This document shows positions 53,086 to 62,490 of a stretch of 64,000 bases of DNA, in pieces (position 1 is the stretch's first letter; the number at the start of each line of letters is the position of its first letter). A program made the position numbers and the translations under genes. The stretch is from Streptococcus merionis DSM 19192 (lineage in GTDB: Bacteria; Bacillota; Bacilli; Lactobacillales; Streptococcaceae), in contig NZ_KB904558.1 of NCBI RefSeq assembly GCF_000380085.1, positions 62,001 through 126,000 of the forward strand, written 5' to 3'. The notes beneath the pieces were generated by a model. The model saw only the letters and a list, made by a program, of their open reading frames with translations, did not search any database and had not been told where the DNA came from.

Positions 53086-55464
53086 AACACCAATCACATC
53101 ATCGTAATATTCTTCTTGCAAAAACAAAACTTGACCATTTAGATATGATCGAGTCGCTTTGAGCAACTCGTCTGTCTCTCTGAGATTCACGGTGAATAGT
53201 TGTAACTTTTTCAAGTCCTCTTTTATGTCTCTGAGGTCTTCCAATTCTGGAAAAGTTGGCAGTGCCGCTAATCGATCTTCCAAATTCAGCAGCGCTTCTT
53301 CCCAATCTTTATGAAAGACAAAAACTCCAAGACTCTCATCATCAATCAAGTCCATCTTCTGTCCAGCTGTCTTAAAGGATTGACGCAAAGCCCCTTTTTT
53401 CGGACCAGAGTACGAGTTAGAGCTGAGATAATCGTAAACCGTGTCATTATCACCAACTGGATAAGACAGTGTTCTGGCATCTTCATTTGCAAAATATTTC
53501 TCAAAATAAATAGCATTCAATCGAGAAACATCAATCGGTGATGAGAGACCATGCAAAATGTCCTCCGTCACCTTTTTCTTGTCTCTGATAGCCTTTAATC
53601 GCGAAAGATTCTCCTCCTCTTTGCTGACATTGACAAGAGTGACACACCCTTTTTCACGCTTTCCTTCACGATTACAGCGGCCACTAGCTTGCACAATAGA
53701 ATCAAGTCCAGCATAAGAGCGAACCACCTGTTCAAAATCTAAATCAACCCCTGCTTCAATCAGTTGTGTACTCACACAAATCAAAGGAAGCCCAGCCTCT
53801 AGCCCTTCTTTTACCTCAGCAATGACATTTAGGCGGTGTTGAGGACACATGTTGGTCGACAGATAATAAAGCGGGCGATCGGTTTGCCCCTCAAGCAGTT
53901 GATAAAGCCGCCCAACACTTTTCTTTGTATTCAGAACAATGAGAGTCGATTGATTCTGCTTCAAAATGCTATCAGCTAAGTCGGTTAGACTGGTTTTCTC
54001 ATCTTGCTCATCAAATTTAAAAAGTTCTGTCCTTTGAAAAACAACCTGTTCATTCGCAGACAATTCTACAATATCAGGCTTCTCACCATTTTTTCCACCA
54101 TATTGGATAGGATGAGCAATGCTCTTAGAATCATAAATCGGTTGAGTTGCGGTGCACAAAACAACCGTAGCTCCCATAACACGGCTCAAAAAGTTCATGG
54201 TGAGATTGAAGAGCGTTGTCACTTCAATCGGCAGTGACTGGACTTCGTCCAAAATCACAATACTATCAATCAGACTGGAAAACCGCCTGATATTGGCAGA
54301 CTTAGTTTTAAAAAGCGTTTGAAAAAACTGCACCATAGTCGTTAAGACAACTGGACTATCCCAGCTATCCAACAGATAAGCAGATAATAATTCCTCTTGC
54401 TCACCAACTTCTTCTCCCTGATCACTTTTATCCTTAACCACATTTGAGTGATGCTCTAGAACGCCATTTTCTCCAATCACCTTTTTCATGGCTTGAGCAT
54501 TCTGCTCCAAGACTGATAAATAAGGCGTCACATAGAAAAAGCGTTGTTTCTGCTGGAGAACCATCTGGTGGCTTGCATATCGTAAACTTAAATTGGTTTT
54601 TCCAGCACCTGTCGGTAAATTCAAACGGTAAATACCTGGACCGTCAGTAGTTCCACGCTCTTGCACGCGAGTAGCTACTTGATTTCTGATACGATTTATA
54701 GGCGTTTTGGGATCAGCAAAACCAGCATAAAGCTCCTCGACAGATTTTAAATAGGCTTTAGCTAAATACTTGGTTTCATCAGGATTGGGAGGTGTTAATA
54801 GCGTCTCATAAGCATTGATGGTATCTAAAATATCAGCGTTTTTTAGAAGAGACAAATAAAGCCTTACCACACAGGCATTGTAAAAATCTTTTTCTCCGTC
54901 ATCATTGTAGGATACCTTTGTCCAGATCGATGAGAAATTCTCAAAAGCAAGGGTAATAAGATGATCCAAACTCTCGTATCCGTATTGGGGAAGTTGCTTT
55001 TCCAAAATACTGGCAAAATCTTCAACATCTGGTTGATAGTGATAACCTTCTTCAAAACCAAAGCATCTTTTGGCTAACTTATTGAATTGAAAAAAAGCGC
55101 TGTTATCCGCATCAAAGCGAATATCATACATGCCGTGGTGAGCAGATATGACGTAAGCCACGATCTCATTGAAGAGGTTGAATTCTTTTTTTGAAATATT
55201 CTGTCTTTTTAGGACAAGGCGAATCTTTGCAAATAGATACTTTGCTCCAGCATAGGAATGATCCACATGCAAATTCGGTTTTCGGGTTAACTTTTCTTGA
55301 AAATTCCTGTCAGCCTTTCCTAAATCATGGAAAAGACCGATAAGAAAAAGGGCATCTCCTTGATCGATAGCATCCGCTTCAGACCTAGCCTTCTCAGCAA
55401 CTAAAAACAAATGGTCCTCTAACAATTGAGATTCTCCCGTTTCTAGACGATAGTGTGCAAACAT
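53056..55464 (-). CDS. cas3: CRISPR helicase-nuclease Cas3 (type I-C)
   Basis: An 802-residue effector with N-terminal HD nuclease and SF2 helicase. HD residues are in LIGLFHDLGKADRNF, HVDHSYAGAKY and VISAHHGMYD; the helicase has Walker A NLPTGAGKTNLSLRYA (about 286), DEVQ box IVILDEVQSLP, motif III LCTATQP and motif VI QASGRCNREGKR. Complete. It has a separate promoter and a 280-base gap to cas5c, which carries the crRNA-like RNA. ATG preceded by AAGGAG. Confidence 0.97.
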   Translation of the reverse strand: MFAHYRLETGESQLLEDHLFLVAEKARSEADAIDQGDALFLIGLFHDLGKADRNFQEKLTRKPNLHVDHSYAGAKYLFAKIRLVLKRQNISKKEFNLFNEIVAYVISAHHGMYDIRFDADNSAFFQFNKLAKRCFGFEEGYHYQPDVEDFASILEKQLPQYGYESLDHLITLAFENFSSIWTKVSYNDDGEKDFYNACVVRLYLSLLKNADILDTINAYETLLTPPNPDETKYLAKAYLKSVEELYAGFADPKTPINRIRNQVATRVQERGTTDGPGIYRLNLPTGAGKTNLSLRYASHQMVLQQKQRFFYVTPYLSVLEQNAQAMKKVIGENGVLEHHSNVVKDKSDQGEEVGEQEELLSAYLLDSWDSPVVLTTMVQFFQTLFKTKSANIRRFSSLIDSIVILDEVQSLPIEVTTLFNLTMNFLSRVMGATVVLCTATQPIYDSKSIAHPIQYGGKNGEKPDIVELSANEQVVFQRTELFKFDEQDEKTSLTDLADSILKQNQSTLIVLNTKKSVGRLYQLLEGQTDRPLYYLSTNMCPQHRLNVIAEVKEGLEAGLPLICVSTQLIEAGVDLDFEQVVRSYAGLDSIVQASGRCNREGKREKGCVTLVNVSKEEENLSRLKAIRDKKKVTEDILHGLSSPIDVSRLNAIYFEKYFANEDARTLSYPVGDNDTVYDYLSSNSYSGPKKGALRQSFKTAGQKMDLIDDESLGVFVFHKDWEEALLNLEDRLAALPTFPELEDLRDIKEDLKKLQLFTVNLRETDELLKATRSYLNGQVLFLQEEYYDDVIGVKKEADSFIF

Positions 55465-55493
55465 GGCAACTCCTTATATTATTATTGTTTTTA

Positions 55494-55502
55494 TTATATC
55501 AC
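55494..55502 (-). promoter_or_regulatory. Promoter of cas3
   Basis: Extended -10 TG-A-TATAAT on the minus strand (-10 at 55499-55494), weak -35. The ATG is 29 bases past it. Just upstream are the half-site TTGTAAGCG and TTTGTAATAA (55526-55535); the latter is also found at 52921-52929. Confidence 0.65.
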
Positions 55503-55587
55503 ATTTGTAAGCGCAACCAATTATTTTTGTAATAAGTTTATTTGAAATCTATATCTTGTCTATTAAGCAAAAGGTCACATTAGAACT

Positions 55588-55639
55588 AAAACAGGATAGG
55601 ATTCGAATAGGTCAAATAACCCCTGCTCCTAACCTGTTT
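55588..55639 (-). terminator. Terminator after the uvrB-HD genes
   Basis: Minus-strand AAACAGGTTAGGA (55639-55627) pairs with TCCTATCCTGTTT (55601-55589), with TTTTAG after. It isolates the cas3 promoter from upstream transcription. Confidence 0.75.
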
Positions 55640-55662
55640 CAAACTAATATATCGCTAAAAGG

Positions 55663-56262
55663 CTAAACATCAAGATACAGTCCCTTTTTCACACTGGCGT
55701 CAATTAGATATTGAGTCAATTCCCATAATGGTTGGGACTCTTCTGCAATAAAGGCCTTACGCGCTAAGACTTGGGTTTTGGTTAGACCAGACGGATTTTC
55801 ATTTTCTTCAGCAATGAAAAAATGATTCATGAGAGGAGCTAAAGCATCAATGACTCGTGCATAGCGGGCTTCTGCTGAGTTTCCTAATTCAAATTCCTGC
55901 CAGTGTTCTAAAGCAAACTGCCGCAAATCATTGGGCAATTTTCCAAAGGTTCTTTGAACTGAGAGCCATTCACGCTCATAGGACGTGGTCTTCCCCTCCT
56001 CATCAAAAGCAGATGTATCTCCTGCATGGATTTCACCAACATCATGAAGCAAAAGCATGGTCATCACACGTTCCATATTGACCGGCTCAGGAAAATAAAC
56101 CATCAAAAACTGAGACATAATGGCCAACTGCCAGGAATGCTCTGCTGAATTTTCGTGTCTCCCGTTGTCGAACGTTTTATTCTGGCGTTTAACTGTCTTT
56201 AGCCATTCTAACTCTTTAAAGAAAGACAAAAGCTCCTGCGGTGTTCGGTAATTGTCTGCCAT
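55663..56262 (-). CDS. HD-domain phosphohydrolase (YfbR/HDDC2-like)
   Basis: A 199-residue HD protein. The metal motif is in ENSAEHSWQLAIM (His), TMLLLHDVGEIHAGDTSAF (HD) and YARVIDALAPLMNHF (Asp). It resembles 5'-deoxynucleotidases of the YfbR/HDDC2 group; substrate unproven. It lies 9 bases after uvrB on the minus strand and ends before the CRISPR locus. Confidence 0.86.
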   Translation of the reverse strand: MADNYRTPQELLSFFKELEWLKTVKRQNKTFDNGRHENSAEHSWQLAIMSQFLMVYFPEPVNMERVMTMLLLHDVGEIHAGDTSAFDEEGKTTSYEREWLSVQRTFGKLPNDLRQFALEHWQEFELGNSAEARYARVIDALAPLMNHFFIAEENENPSGLTKTQVLARKAFIAEESQPLWELTQYLIDASVKKGLYLDV

Positions 56263-56271
56263 CTCATCCTC

Positions 56272-58260
56272 CTATCCCATCGCCCGCAACTCCAAGACCA
56301 TGTCACGGATCTGAGCGGCTAATTCAAAGTCAAGCAGACCTGCCGCTTCTTGCATCTGTGCTTCGAGATCTTTAATCATTGCTTGACGCTCTTTCTTGGT
56401 CATGGTTTCTGGAGATTGCTTCTTGATATCATCTTTATCAACTGATTTGGTTACAGCGATCAAATCTCGGATATCTTTTTTGATGGTTTGCGGCACAATG
56501 CCATGTTTTTCATTATAGGCCATTTGAATAGCGCGACGACGGGCGGTCTCATCAATAGCGCGTTGCATGGACTGGGTCATATTGTCTGCGTACATGATAA
56601 CATGCCCTTCGCTATTACGAGCTGCCCTACCAATGGTTTGGATAAGTCCTCGCTCATTGCGAAGAAAGCCTTCCTTATCCGCATCAAGAATAGCAACCAA
56701 GCTGACTTCTGGCACGTCAATCCCCTCCCGTAGAAGGTTAATCCCGATAAGCACATCGAAGACCCCCAACCGTAAGTCGCGGATAATCTCGGTTCGCTCT
56801 AACGTCTTGATGTCCGAGTGCATGTACTTGACTTTGACACCCATTTCCTTGAAATAATCGGTCAAATCCTCTGCCATTTTCTTGGTCAAAGTGGTGACAA
56901 AGGTCCGCTCACCCTTCTCAGCACGGCTGGTAATCTCCCCCAAGAGGTCATCAATCTGACCATGCGTTGGACGAACTTCCACTTCTGGATCTAAGAGGCC
57001 TGTCGGACGAATAATCTGCTCTACGATTGTGTCGGTCTGTTCAATTTCATAGTCACCTGGCGTCGCAGAGACATAGACAATCTGGTGGACATGGCTTTCA
57101 AATTCTTCCCTGCGCAGCGGACGATTATCTAGCGCACTCGGAAGGCGGAATCCGTAATTGACCAGCATCTCTTTACGAGAGCGGTCACCATTGTACATGC
57201 CCCGAATTTGCCCCATGGTCATGTGACTCTCGTCAATCATAATGAGAAAATCCTCTGGGAAGAAATCCAGCAAGGTATACGGTGGCTCACCCTCAGCACG
57301 GCCATCCATGTGTCGAGAATAGTTCTCAACCCCATTGGTATAACCCATCTCACGTAGCATTTCGATGTCGTACTCAGTCCGTTGTTTAAGCCGCTGCGCT
57401 TCTAAAAGTTTGCCCTCAGCTTCAAAGATCTTGAGCTGTTGCTCCAACTCGGTCTGAATTTTAGAAATCGCCTGCTCCATATGATCAGCATTGGTCATAA
57501 AGTGAGTAGCTGGGAAGATGGACAAGTGATTAACTTCACCCAGAACACGCCCCGTTAGCGCTTCAATCTCACGAATACGGTCAATCTCATCTCCGAAAAA
57601 TTCCACTCGAAAAGCATGCTCGTCACGGCTGGCTGGAAAAATTTCGACAACATCGCCACGCACACGAAAACGCCCACGCTGAAAATCAATGTCGTTGCGC
57701 TCAAATTGGATGTCAACCAAGGCATTCAACAGACCATCGCGGGAAATTTCCTGCCCTGGACGCAGGCTAACGACACTATCAGAATATTCCTTGGGCGAGC
57801 CCAAACCGTAGATACAAGAGACAGAAGCAACGACAATTACATCGTTACGTTCCAGTAGAGCTGAGGTAGCCGAATGGCGAAGCTTATCGATCTCATCATT
57901 GACCGAGCTGTCTTTTTCAATATAGGTATCAGAGGACGGCACATAGGCCTCAGGCTGGTAGTAATCATAGTAGGACACGAAGTACTCCACAGCGTTGTCT
58001 GGGAAAAATTCCTTGAACTCGCCATAGAGCTGACCAGCTAGGGTTTTATTATGAGCGATGACCAGAGTCGGCTTATTAACTCGCTGGATAACCTGACTCA
58101 TCGTGTAGGTTTTACCAGTCCCTGTCGCTCCCATAAGAATCTGGGCTTTTTCGCCCCCTTCAATGTTGTCAACGAGTTGCTCGATCGCCTGTGGCTGATC
58201 GCCTGATGGCTCGTACTTAGATACAAGCCTAAAATGGTTTTCTGTTTTACGTTCTATCAT
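56272..58260 (-). CDS. uvrB: Excinuclease ABC subunit B
   Basis: A 662-residue DNA-damage helicase of nucleotide excision repair. Walker A is [15 protein letters not shown], beta-hairpin [25 protein letters not shown] box IMIDESHMT, motif [19 protein letters not shown], and the C-terminal UVR domain. The start [10 protein letters not shown] at 58260 fits the family; the open frame upstream is not coding. An extended -10 lies 6 bases before the ATG with no ribosome-binding site, as for rlmD. Confidence 0.97.
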   Translation of the reverse strand: MIERKTENHFRLVSKYEPSGDQPQAIEQLVDNIEGGEKAQILMGATGTGKTYTMSQVIQRVNKPTLVIAHNKTLAGQLYGEFKEFFPDNAVEYFVSYYDYYQPEAYVPSSDTYIEKDSSVNDEIDKLRHSATSALLERNDVIVVASVSCIYGLGSPKEYSDSVVSLRPGQEISRDGLLNALVDIQFERNDIDFQRGRFRVRGDVVEIFPASRDEHAFRVEFFGDEIDRIREIEALTGRVLGEVNHLSIFPATHFMTNADHMEQAISKIQTELEQQLKIFEAEGKLLEAQRLKQRTEYDIEMLREMGYTNGVENYSRHMDGRAEGEPPYTLLDFFPEDFLIMIDESHMTMGQIRGMYNGDRSRKEMLVNYGFRLPSALDNRPLRREEFESHVHQIVYVSATPGDYEIEQTDTIVEQIIRPTGLLDPEVEVRPTHGQIDDLLGEITSRAEKGERTFVTTLTKKMAEDLTDYFKEMGVKVKYMHSDIKTLERTEIIRDLRLGVFDVLIGINLLREGIDVPEVSLVAILDADKEGFLRNERGLIQTIGRAARNSEGHVIMYADNMTQSMQRAIDETARRRAIQMAYNEKHGIVPQTIKKDIRDLIAVTKSVDKDDIKKQSPETMTKKERQAMIKDLEAQMQEAAGLLDFELAAQIRDMVLELRAMG

Positions 58261-58266
58261 AAAATT

Positions 58267-58275
58267 ATTATAGCA
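58267..58275 (-). promoter_or_regulatory. Extended -10 of a possibly leaderless uvrB
   Basis: Minus-strand TG-C-TATAAT (58275-58267), then AATTTT and the ATG. The same 6-base gap occurs in rlmD and the methyltransferase gene. Confidence 0.65.
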
Positions 58276-58282
58276 CATAACC

Positions 58283-58327
58283 AAAAAGAGAGTGGAAGAG
58301 AACTTTATATCCGTCCGTTCCACTCTC
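58283..58327 (-). terminator. Terminator after the YbjQ-like gene
   Basis: Minus-strand GAGAGTGGAA (58327-58318) pairs with TTCCACTCTC (58297-58288), followed by TTTTTGG. It ends 10 bases before the uvrB extended -10. Confidence 0.85.
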
Positions 58328-58341
58328 AATAGTCACTTTTC

Positions 58342-58668
58342 TTAATAGCCTGTTAACGACACCGCTGTTCCACTGCAAGTCACCATCAGCATGCCATTGT
58401 CAGCACCAAGGACTTCATAGTCCATCTTGACAGCAATAACCGCATCAGCACCCAACTCGGTAGCGCGAGCTTCCATCTCCTGCAAAGCTGTCTCACGCGC
58501 CTGAGTCAATTCACCTTCATAGCTACCCGAACGACCCCCGAAAATATTACGAAGGCCTGCACCGATATCCTTGAACATATTGATTCCAGTGATCACTTCA
58601 CCAAAAACAATTCCTTTATAGGCCGTTACTTGACGACCGTCCACACTCTGAGACGTTGTAATAATCAT
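58342..58668 (-). CDS. YbjQ/UPF0145 family protein
   Basis: A 108-residue protein: [78 protein letters not shown]. It matches the heavy-metal-binding-like YbjQ family, which forms pentamers. Function unknown. GGAGG precedes the ATG. Monocistronic. Confidence 0.93.
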   Translation of the reverse strand: MIITTSQSVDGRQVTAYKGIVFGEVITGINMFKDIGAGLRNIFGGRSGSYEGELTQARETALQEMEARATELGADAVIAVKMDYEVLGADNGMLMVTCSGTAVSLTGY

Positions 58669-58686
58669 AACTACCTCCTTATATTA

Positions 58687-58812
58687 AGATACAAAGCCCG
58701 TTAAGAAAAGCGTTGAAAAATGAAAAAATTGACGCAGAGTCACTCAGACTCTAGGAAATTTTTGAATTTTTTCTAGCTTTTTAGGGCGTGTTCAATTCCA
58801 AGATACAAAGGG
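58687..58812. repeat. AGATAC-type intergenic repeat, one full unit and part of another
   Basis: The unit at 58687 (AGATACAAAGCCCGTTAAGA) runs to 58800; the next begins at 58801 with AGATACAAAGGGC. It is related to the tandem pair at 16123 and 16235. Confidence 0.8.
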
Positions 58813-58980
58813 CATAAAAAAGTAGCCCTGACAAGAATCTCATAACTATACTATCTAACTGAAACCCCTTTCTTACATTATACCCCTTTATCCCCTAGTA
58901 TTGCAAGTGAAATCACAGCCTTTATTTCTGTTATTTTAGTTTTTAATGTGATATTTTCTAACATGAATACAGGGTTTGAT

Positions 58981-59009
58981 TTGAAAAAATTTTCAGAATT
59001 TGATATAAT
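58981..59009 (+). promoter_or_regulatory. Promoter of the glutamine-type ABC importer
   Basis: TTGAAA (58981-58986), 17-bp spacer, TATAAT (59004-59009), 64 bases before the ATG. Confidence 0.8.
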
Positions 59010-59073
59010 TGAAAAATATTTTACATTTGAAAGAGTTGACGTTACAGTTCTTTCTGATTAGAAGGAGTTTCTC

Positions 59074-61266
59074 ATGAAGAAAAAGTTTTTAGCTCTCGTG
59101 CTAAGTTTACTTCCTATCTGGACTATTTTGGGAGGACAGGAGGTCAAGGCTGAAACCATTGACATCGTCTTTGATTCAACCTATGCTCCCTTTGAATTTC
59201 AAGACACGGATGGCACCTACAAAGGAATTGATGTCGCCATTATCGAAGAAGTTGCTAAGCGAGCTGGATGGACGACCAACAACACTTACCCCGGTTTTGA
59301 TGCCGCTGTCAATGCCGTTCAGTCTGGACAGGCTGATGCCATTATGGCGGGAATGACCATTACAGAAGCTCGCCAAAAGGTCTTTACCTTCTCGGACTCC
59401 TATTTTGACACTAGTATCGTTATTACGACGACTGGAAATCAAAAAGTGACGCGCTATGATGAGCTAAAGGGAAAAACTGTTGGCGTAAAAAATGGAACAG
59501 TTGCCCAAAGCTTTCTAGACGAAAACAAGGACAAGTATGGCTATACGGTCAAAACGTTTGACACAGGAACTGAGATGTACAATAGCCTAGCAGCTGGAGC
59601 GGTTGATGCGACCATGGATGACACAGCCGTAGTCCAATACGCCATCAAACAAGGACAAAATCTAGCCATCAACATGGAACCCGAAAAAGTTGGTTCCTTT
59701 GGCTTTGCGGTCAAAAAGGGCGGTCACTACGAGTACTTAATCAAAGAGTTCAACAAGGCTCTCAAAGAAATGAAGGCTGACGGAACCTATGATGCCATCA
59801 TAGCAGAATGGGTTGGTGAAGATGAAACCTCTGAAAAGAGCTTCTCAAGTAACCTGACCTTGACTGGTAATGCGCTTGCTAAAGCTACTGCTATCAAACC
59901 TAGCTACACCATTGTCAGCGATTCTTCTTTTGCTCCCTTTGAATTTCAAGACGATAGCAACACTTATGTCGGCATTGATATGGAATTGATTAAGGCTATT
60001 GCTGAGCAACAGGGTTTTACTATCGAGATTCAAAACCCAGGTTTTGACGCTGCACTCAATGCCATCCAGTCCGGCCAGGGCGATGGTATGATTGCAGGGA
60101 TGTCAATCACCGATGCTCGCAAAGAAACCTTTGACTTCTCAGATGCCTACTACACGGCTAACGCTATCCTTGCTGTCAAAAAAGGCAGTGATATCACAAG
60201 CTATGAGGACCTAAACGGTAAAACTGTTGGGGTCAAAAATGGGACAGCTTCTCAAACATTCTTAGATGAAAACAAGAGTAAGTATGGCTACACCATCAAG
60301 ACCTTCTCTGAAGCATCGGCCATGTATGACTCCCTCAACACTGGTGCTGTCGTTGCTGTCATGGATGACGAGCCTGTTGTAAAATATGCCATCACTCAGG
60401 GACAAGACCTTGAAACACCAATCAAAGGTACTCCAATTGGTCAATACGGTTTTGCAGTCAAAAAAGGCAGTAATCCTGAACTAATCGAAATGTTCAACAA
60501 CGGTCTAGCTGCCTTGGTAGAATCTGGCGAATATGATAAGATCCTTGCTAGTTACCTCTCTGAAAGTCAGGCAACTGCCAAAACGTCCTCTGTGGACGAG
60601 TCTACCATTGCAGGCCTCCTTGGCAATAACTGGCAGCAACTCCTCAAAGGACTTGGTGTAACTTTAGGCTTGGCATTGCTGTCCTTTGCGATTGCTATTG
60701 TTATCGGAATTATCTTTGGTATGATGGCGGTTAGCCCCTCTAAAATTCTCCGTATGATTTCAAGCTTCTTTGTCGACGTTGTTCGTGGGATTCCCCTTAT
60801 GATTGTGGCAGCCTTCATCTTCTGGGGTATTCCAAATCTGATCGAATCGATGACTGGTCAGCAAAGTCCAATCAACGATTTTGTCGCAGGGGTCATTGCC
60901 CTTTCTCTCAATTCAGGTGCCTATATCGCAGAGATTGTCCGCGGTGGTATCGAAGCTGTACCACCTGGTCAGATGGAAGCTAGTCGCAGTCTAGGCATTT
61001 CCTACGGAAAAACGATGAAGCGTATCATTCTCCCTCAAGCTGGCAAAATCATGCTACCAAACTTTATCAATCAGTTTGTCATCACCCTCAAAGATACGAC
61101 TATCATTTCAGCAATCGGCCTTGTCGAACTCTTCCAAACAGGAAAAATCATCATCGCACGAAACTACCAATCTTTCCGCATGTATGCGATCTTAGCGGTA
61201 CTGTACTTGGTTATTATCACGCTTTTGACTAGATTGGCAAAACGCTTAGAAACGAGGAATACATAA
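59074..61266 (+). CDS. Fused amino-acid ABC importer: two substrate-binding domains plus permease (GlnP type)
   Basis: A 730-residue protein. Signal peptide at 1-27 ([15 protein letters not shown]). Two tandem substrate-binding domains (about 28-265 and 280-515), each with [12 protein letters not shown] or [22 protein letters not shown] or [10 protein letters not shown], and VGVKNGT. Then an HisM-like permease (about 530-730) with the EAA loop [24 protein letters not shown]. As in lactococcal GlnP, likely glutamine, glutamate or asparagine. Overlaps glnQ by one base. Confidence 0.95.
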   Translation: MKKKFLALVLSLLPIWTILGGQEVKAETIDIVFDSTYAPFEFQDTDGTYKGIDVAIIEEVAKRAGWTTNNTYPGFDAAVNAVQSGQADAIMAGMTITEARQKVFTFSDSYFDTSIVITTTGNQKVTRYDELKGKTVGVKNGTVAQSFLDENKDKYGYTVKTFDTGTEMYNSLAAGAVDATMDDTAVVQYAIKQGQNLAINMEPEKVGSFGFAVKKGGHYEYLIKEFNKALKEMKADGTYDAIIAEWVGEDETSEKSFSSNLTLTGNALAKATAIKPSYTIVSDSSFAPFEFQDDSNTYVGIDMELIKAIAEQQGFTIEIQNPGFDAALNAIQSGQGDGMIAGMSITDARKETFDFSDAYYTANAILAVKKGSDITSYEDLNGKTVGVKNGTASQTFLDENKSKYGYTIKTFSEASAMYDSLNTGAVVAVMDDEPVVKYAITQGQDLETPIKGTPIGQYGFAVKKGSNPELIEMFNNGLAALVESGEYDKILASYLSESQATAKTSSVDESTIAGLLGNNWQQLLKGLGVTLGLALLSFAIAIVIGIIFGMMAVSPSKILRMISSFFVDVVRGIPLMIVAAFIFWGIPNLIESMTGQQSPINDFVAGVIALSLNSGAYIAEIVRGGIEAVPPGQMEASRSLGISYGKTMKRIILPQAGKIMLPNFINQFVITLKDTTIISAIGLVELFQTGKIIIARNYQSFRMYAILAVLYLVIITLLTRLAKRLETRNT

Positions 61267-62006
61267 TGTCAAAACTAAAAATTGACGTCCAAGATTTACA
61301 CAAGTATTACGGGGAAAATGAAGTTTTAAAAGGCATCACTACTCAATTTTATGAAGGCGATGTGGTCTGTATTATCGGGCCCTCTGGGTCTGGTAAATCC
61401 ACCTTCCTTCGCAGTCTTAACCTCCTTGAAGAAGCAACCAGTGGACACATCATTGTTAACGGCTATGATCTGCTGGATAAAAACACCAAGGTTGATGAGG
61501 TTCGCGAAAATATCGGAATGGTCTTCCAACACTTCAATCTCTTTCCTCACATGACTGTCTTGGACAATATTACCTTTGCACCGATTGAGCACAAGGTCAT
61601 GACTAAAGCAGAGGCAGAAAGCTATGCTATGGAATTATTGGAAAAAGTCGGCCTCGCTGATAAGCGCGATGCCATGCCAGATAGCCTTTCCGGTGGTCAA
61701 AAACAACGCGTGGCCATTGCACGCGCTCTTGCTATGAAGCCTGACATTATGCTCTTTGATGAGCCTACATCAGCTCTTGACCCAGAGATGGTTGGTGATG
61801 TACTCAATGTTATGAAAGATTTAGCTGAGCAAGGGATGACCATGCTAATCGTGACCCATGAGATGGGCTTTGCTCGTAAGGTTGCCAACCGTGTCATCTT
61901 CACAGATGGTGGTGAGTTCCTTGAAGACAATACCCCTGATCAAATCTTTGATAACCCACAGCATCCACGCTTGCAGGACTTCCTCAACAAAGTTCTCAAC
62001 GTCTAG
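61266..62006 (+). CDS. glnQ: Amino-acid ABC transporter ATP-binding protein (GlnQ)
   Basis: A 246-residue ATPase partner of the upstream fused importer. Walker [17 protein letters not shown]-loop [18 protein letters not shown], signature [16 protein letters not shown], Walker [20 protein letters not shown]-loop [16 protein letters not shown]. Full length and typical of polar amino-acid systems. Confidence 0.95.
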   Translation: MSKLKIDVQDLHKYYGENEVLKGITTQFYEGDVVCIIGPSGSGKSTFLRSLNLLEEATSGHIIVNGYDLLDKNTKVDEVRENIGMVFQHFNLFPHMTVLDNITFAPIEHKVMTKAEAESYAMELLEKVGLADKRDAMPDSLSGGQKQRVAIARALAMKPDIMLFDEPTSALDPEMVGDVLNVMKDLAEQGMTMLIVTHEMGFARKVANRVIFTDGGEFLEDNTPDQIFDNPQHPRLQDFLNKVLNV

Positions 62007-62174
62007 GATAATTTAAAACCTGTATTGACAGCTCAATACCCTTTTAAGGCTCGTTTTTTGAAGACAGGGCAGCTCGTACGTTTTCAAAAAATGCTTCGAT
62101 CATTGGAAAACAACCTCCTGAATCAACAGGATCTTGGGAGTGAGACAGCACTCCCACCCAAAAACAGACATCAC

Positions 62175-62229
62175 AAAAACGAATGATACGCATCTTTAAC
62201 GCTTGAAAAAATGCTATCATTCGTTTTTT
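62175..62229 (+). terminator. Terminator after glnQ
   Basis: AAAAACGAATGAT (62175-62187) pairs with ATCATTCGTTTTT (62216-62228); loop contains TAACGCTTG. Related to the hairpin at 5253-5307. Confidence 0.8.
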
Positions 62230-62490
62230 GTTTTATTAGAGTTGTTTGGAAACCGAAAAATGTTTCAAAAGTCAGACTTTTCCATTATCGGAAGAGTGAT
62301 TGACTGTAACAGCGATTTGAAAACGTAAAACAACAATTTATGATCAGGGAATGACCTTTCAATGAGTTTCCGAATAACTCTATTAGATTTTGTCTCTTTT
62401 TACGTTTTCAGTGATATCTTTTCTAACATGAAGAAAATCAGGAGAAGTTCTTATCATGCCTTTGTCCTGACTGCATGGAAAGTCGTTTTT
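62230..62490. other. Intergenic region between glnQ terminator and GDPD
   Basis: No gene or clear signal was found. A/T-rich with a few short direct repeats (TTTTTACGTTTTC, AAAACGTAAAA) at 62320-62410. Confidence 0.5.

Noticed and set aside
55440..55660. The cas3 promoter as a second target of the crRNA-like RNA
   Set aside because: No TTC PAM followed by the ATCAT seed is present on either strand; only TTTGTAATAA is shared with the cas5 region.
58261..58329. A longer UvrB start at 58329
   Set aside because: The extra residues lie in the terminator and promoter region and do not fit the family's N-terminus [10 protein letters not shown].
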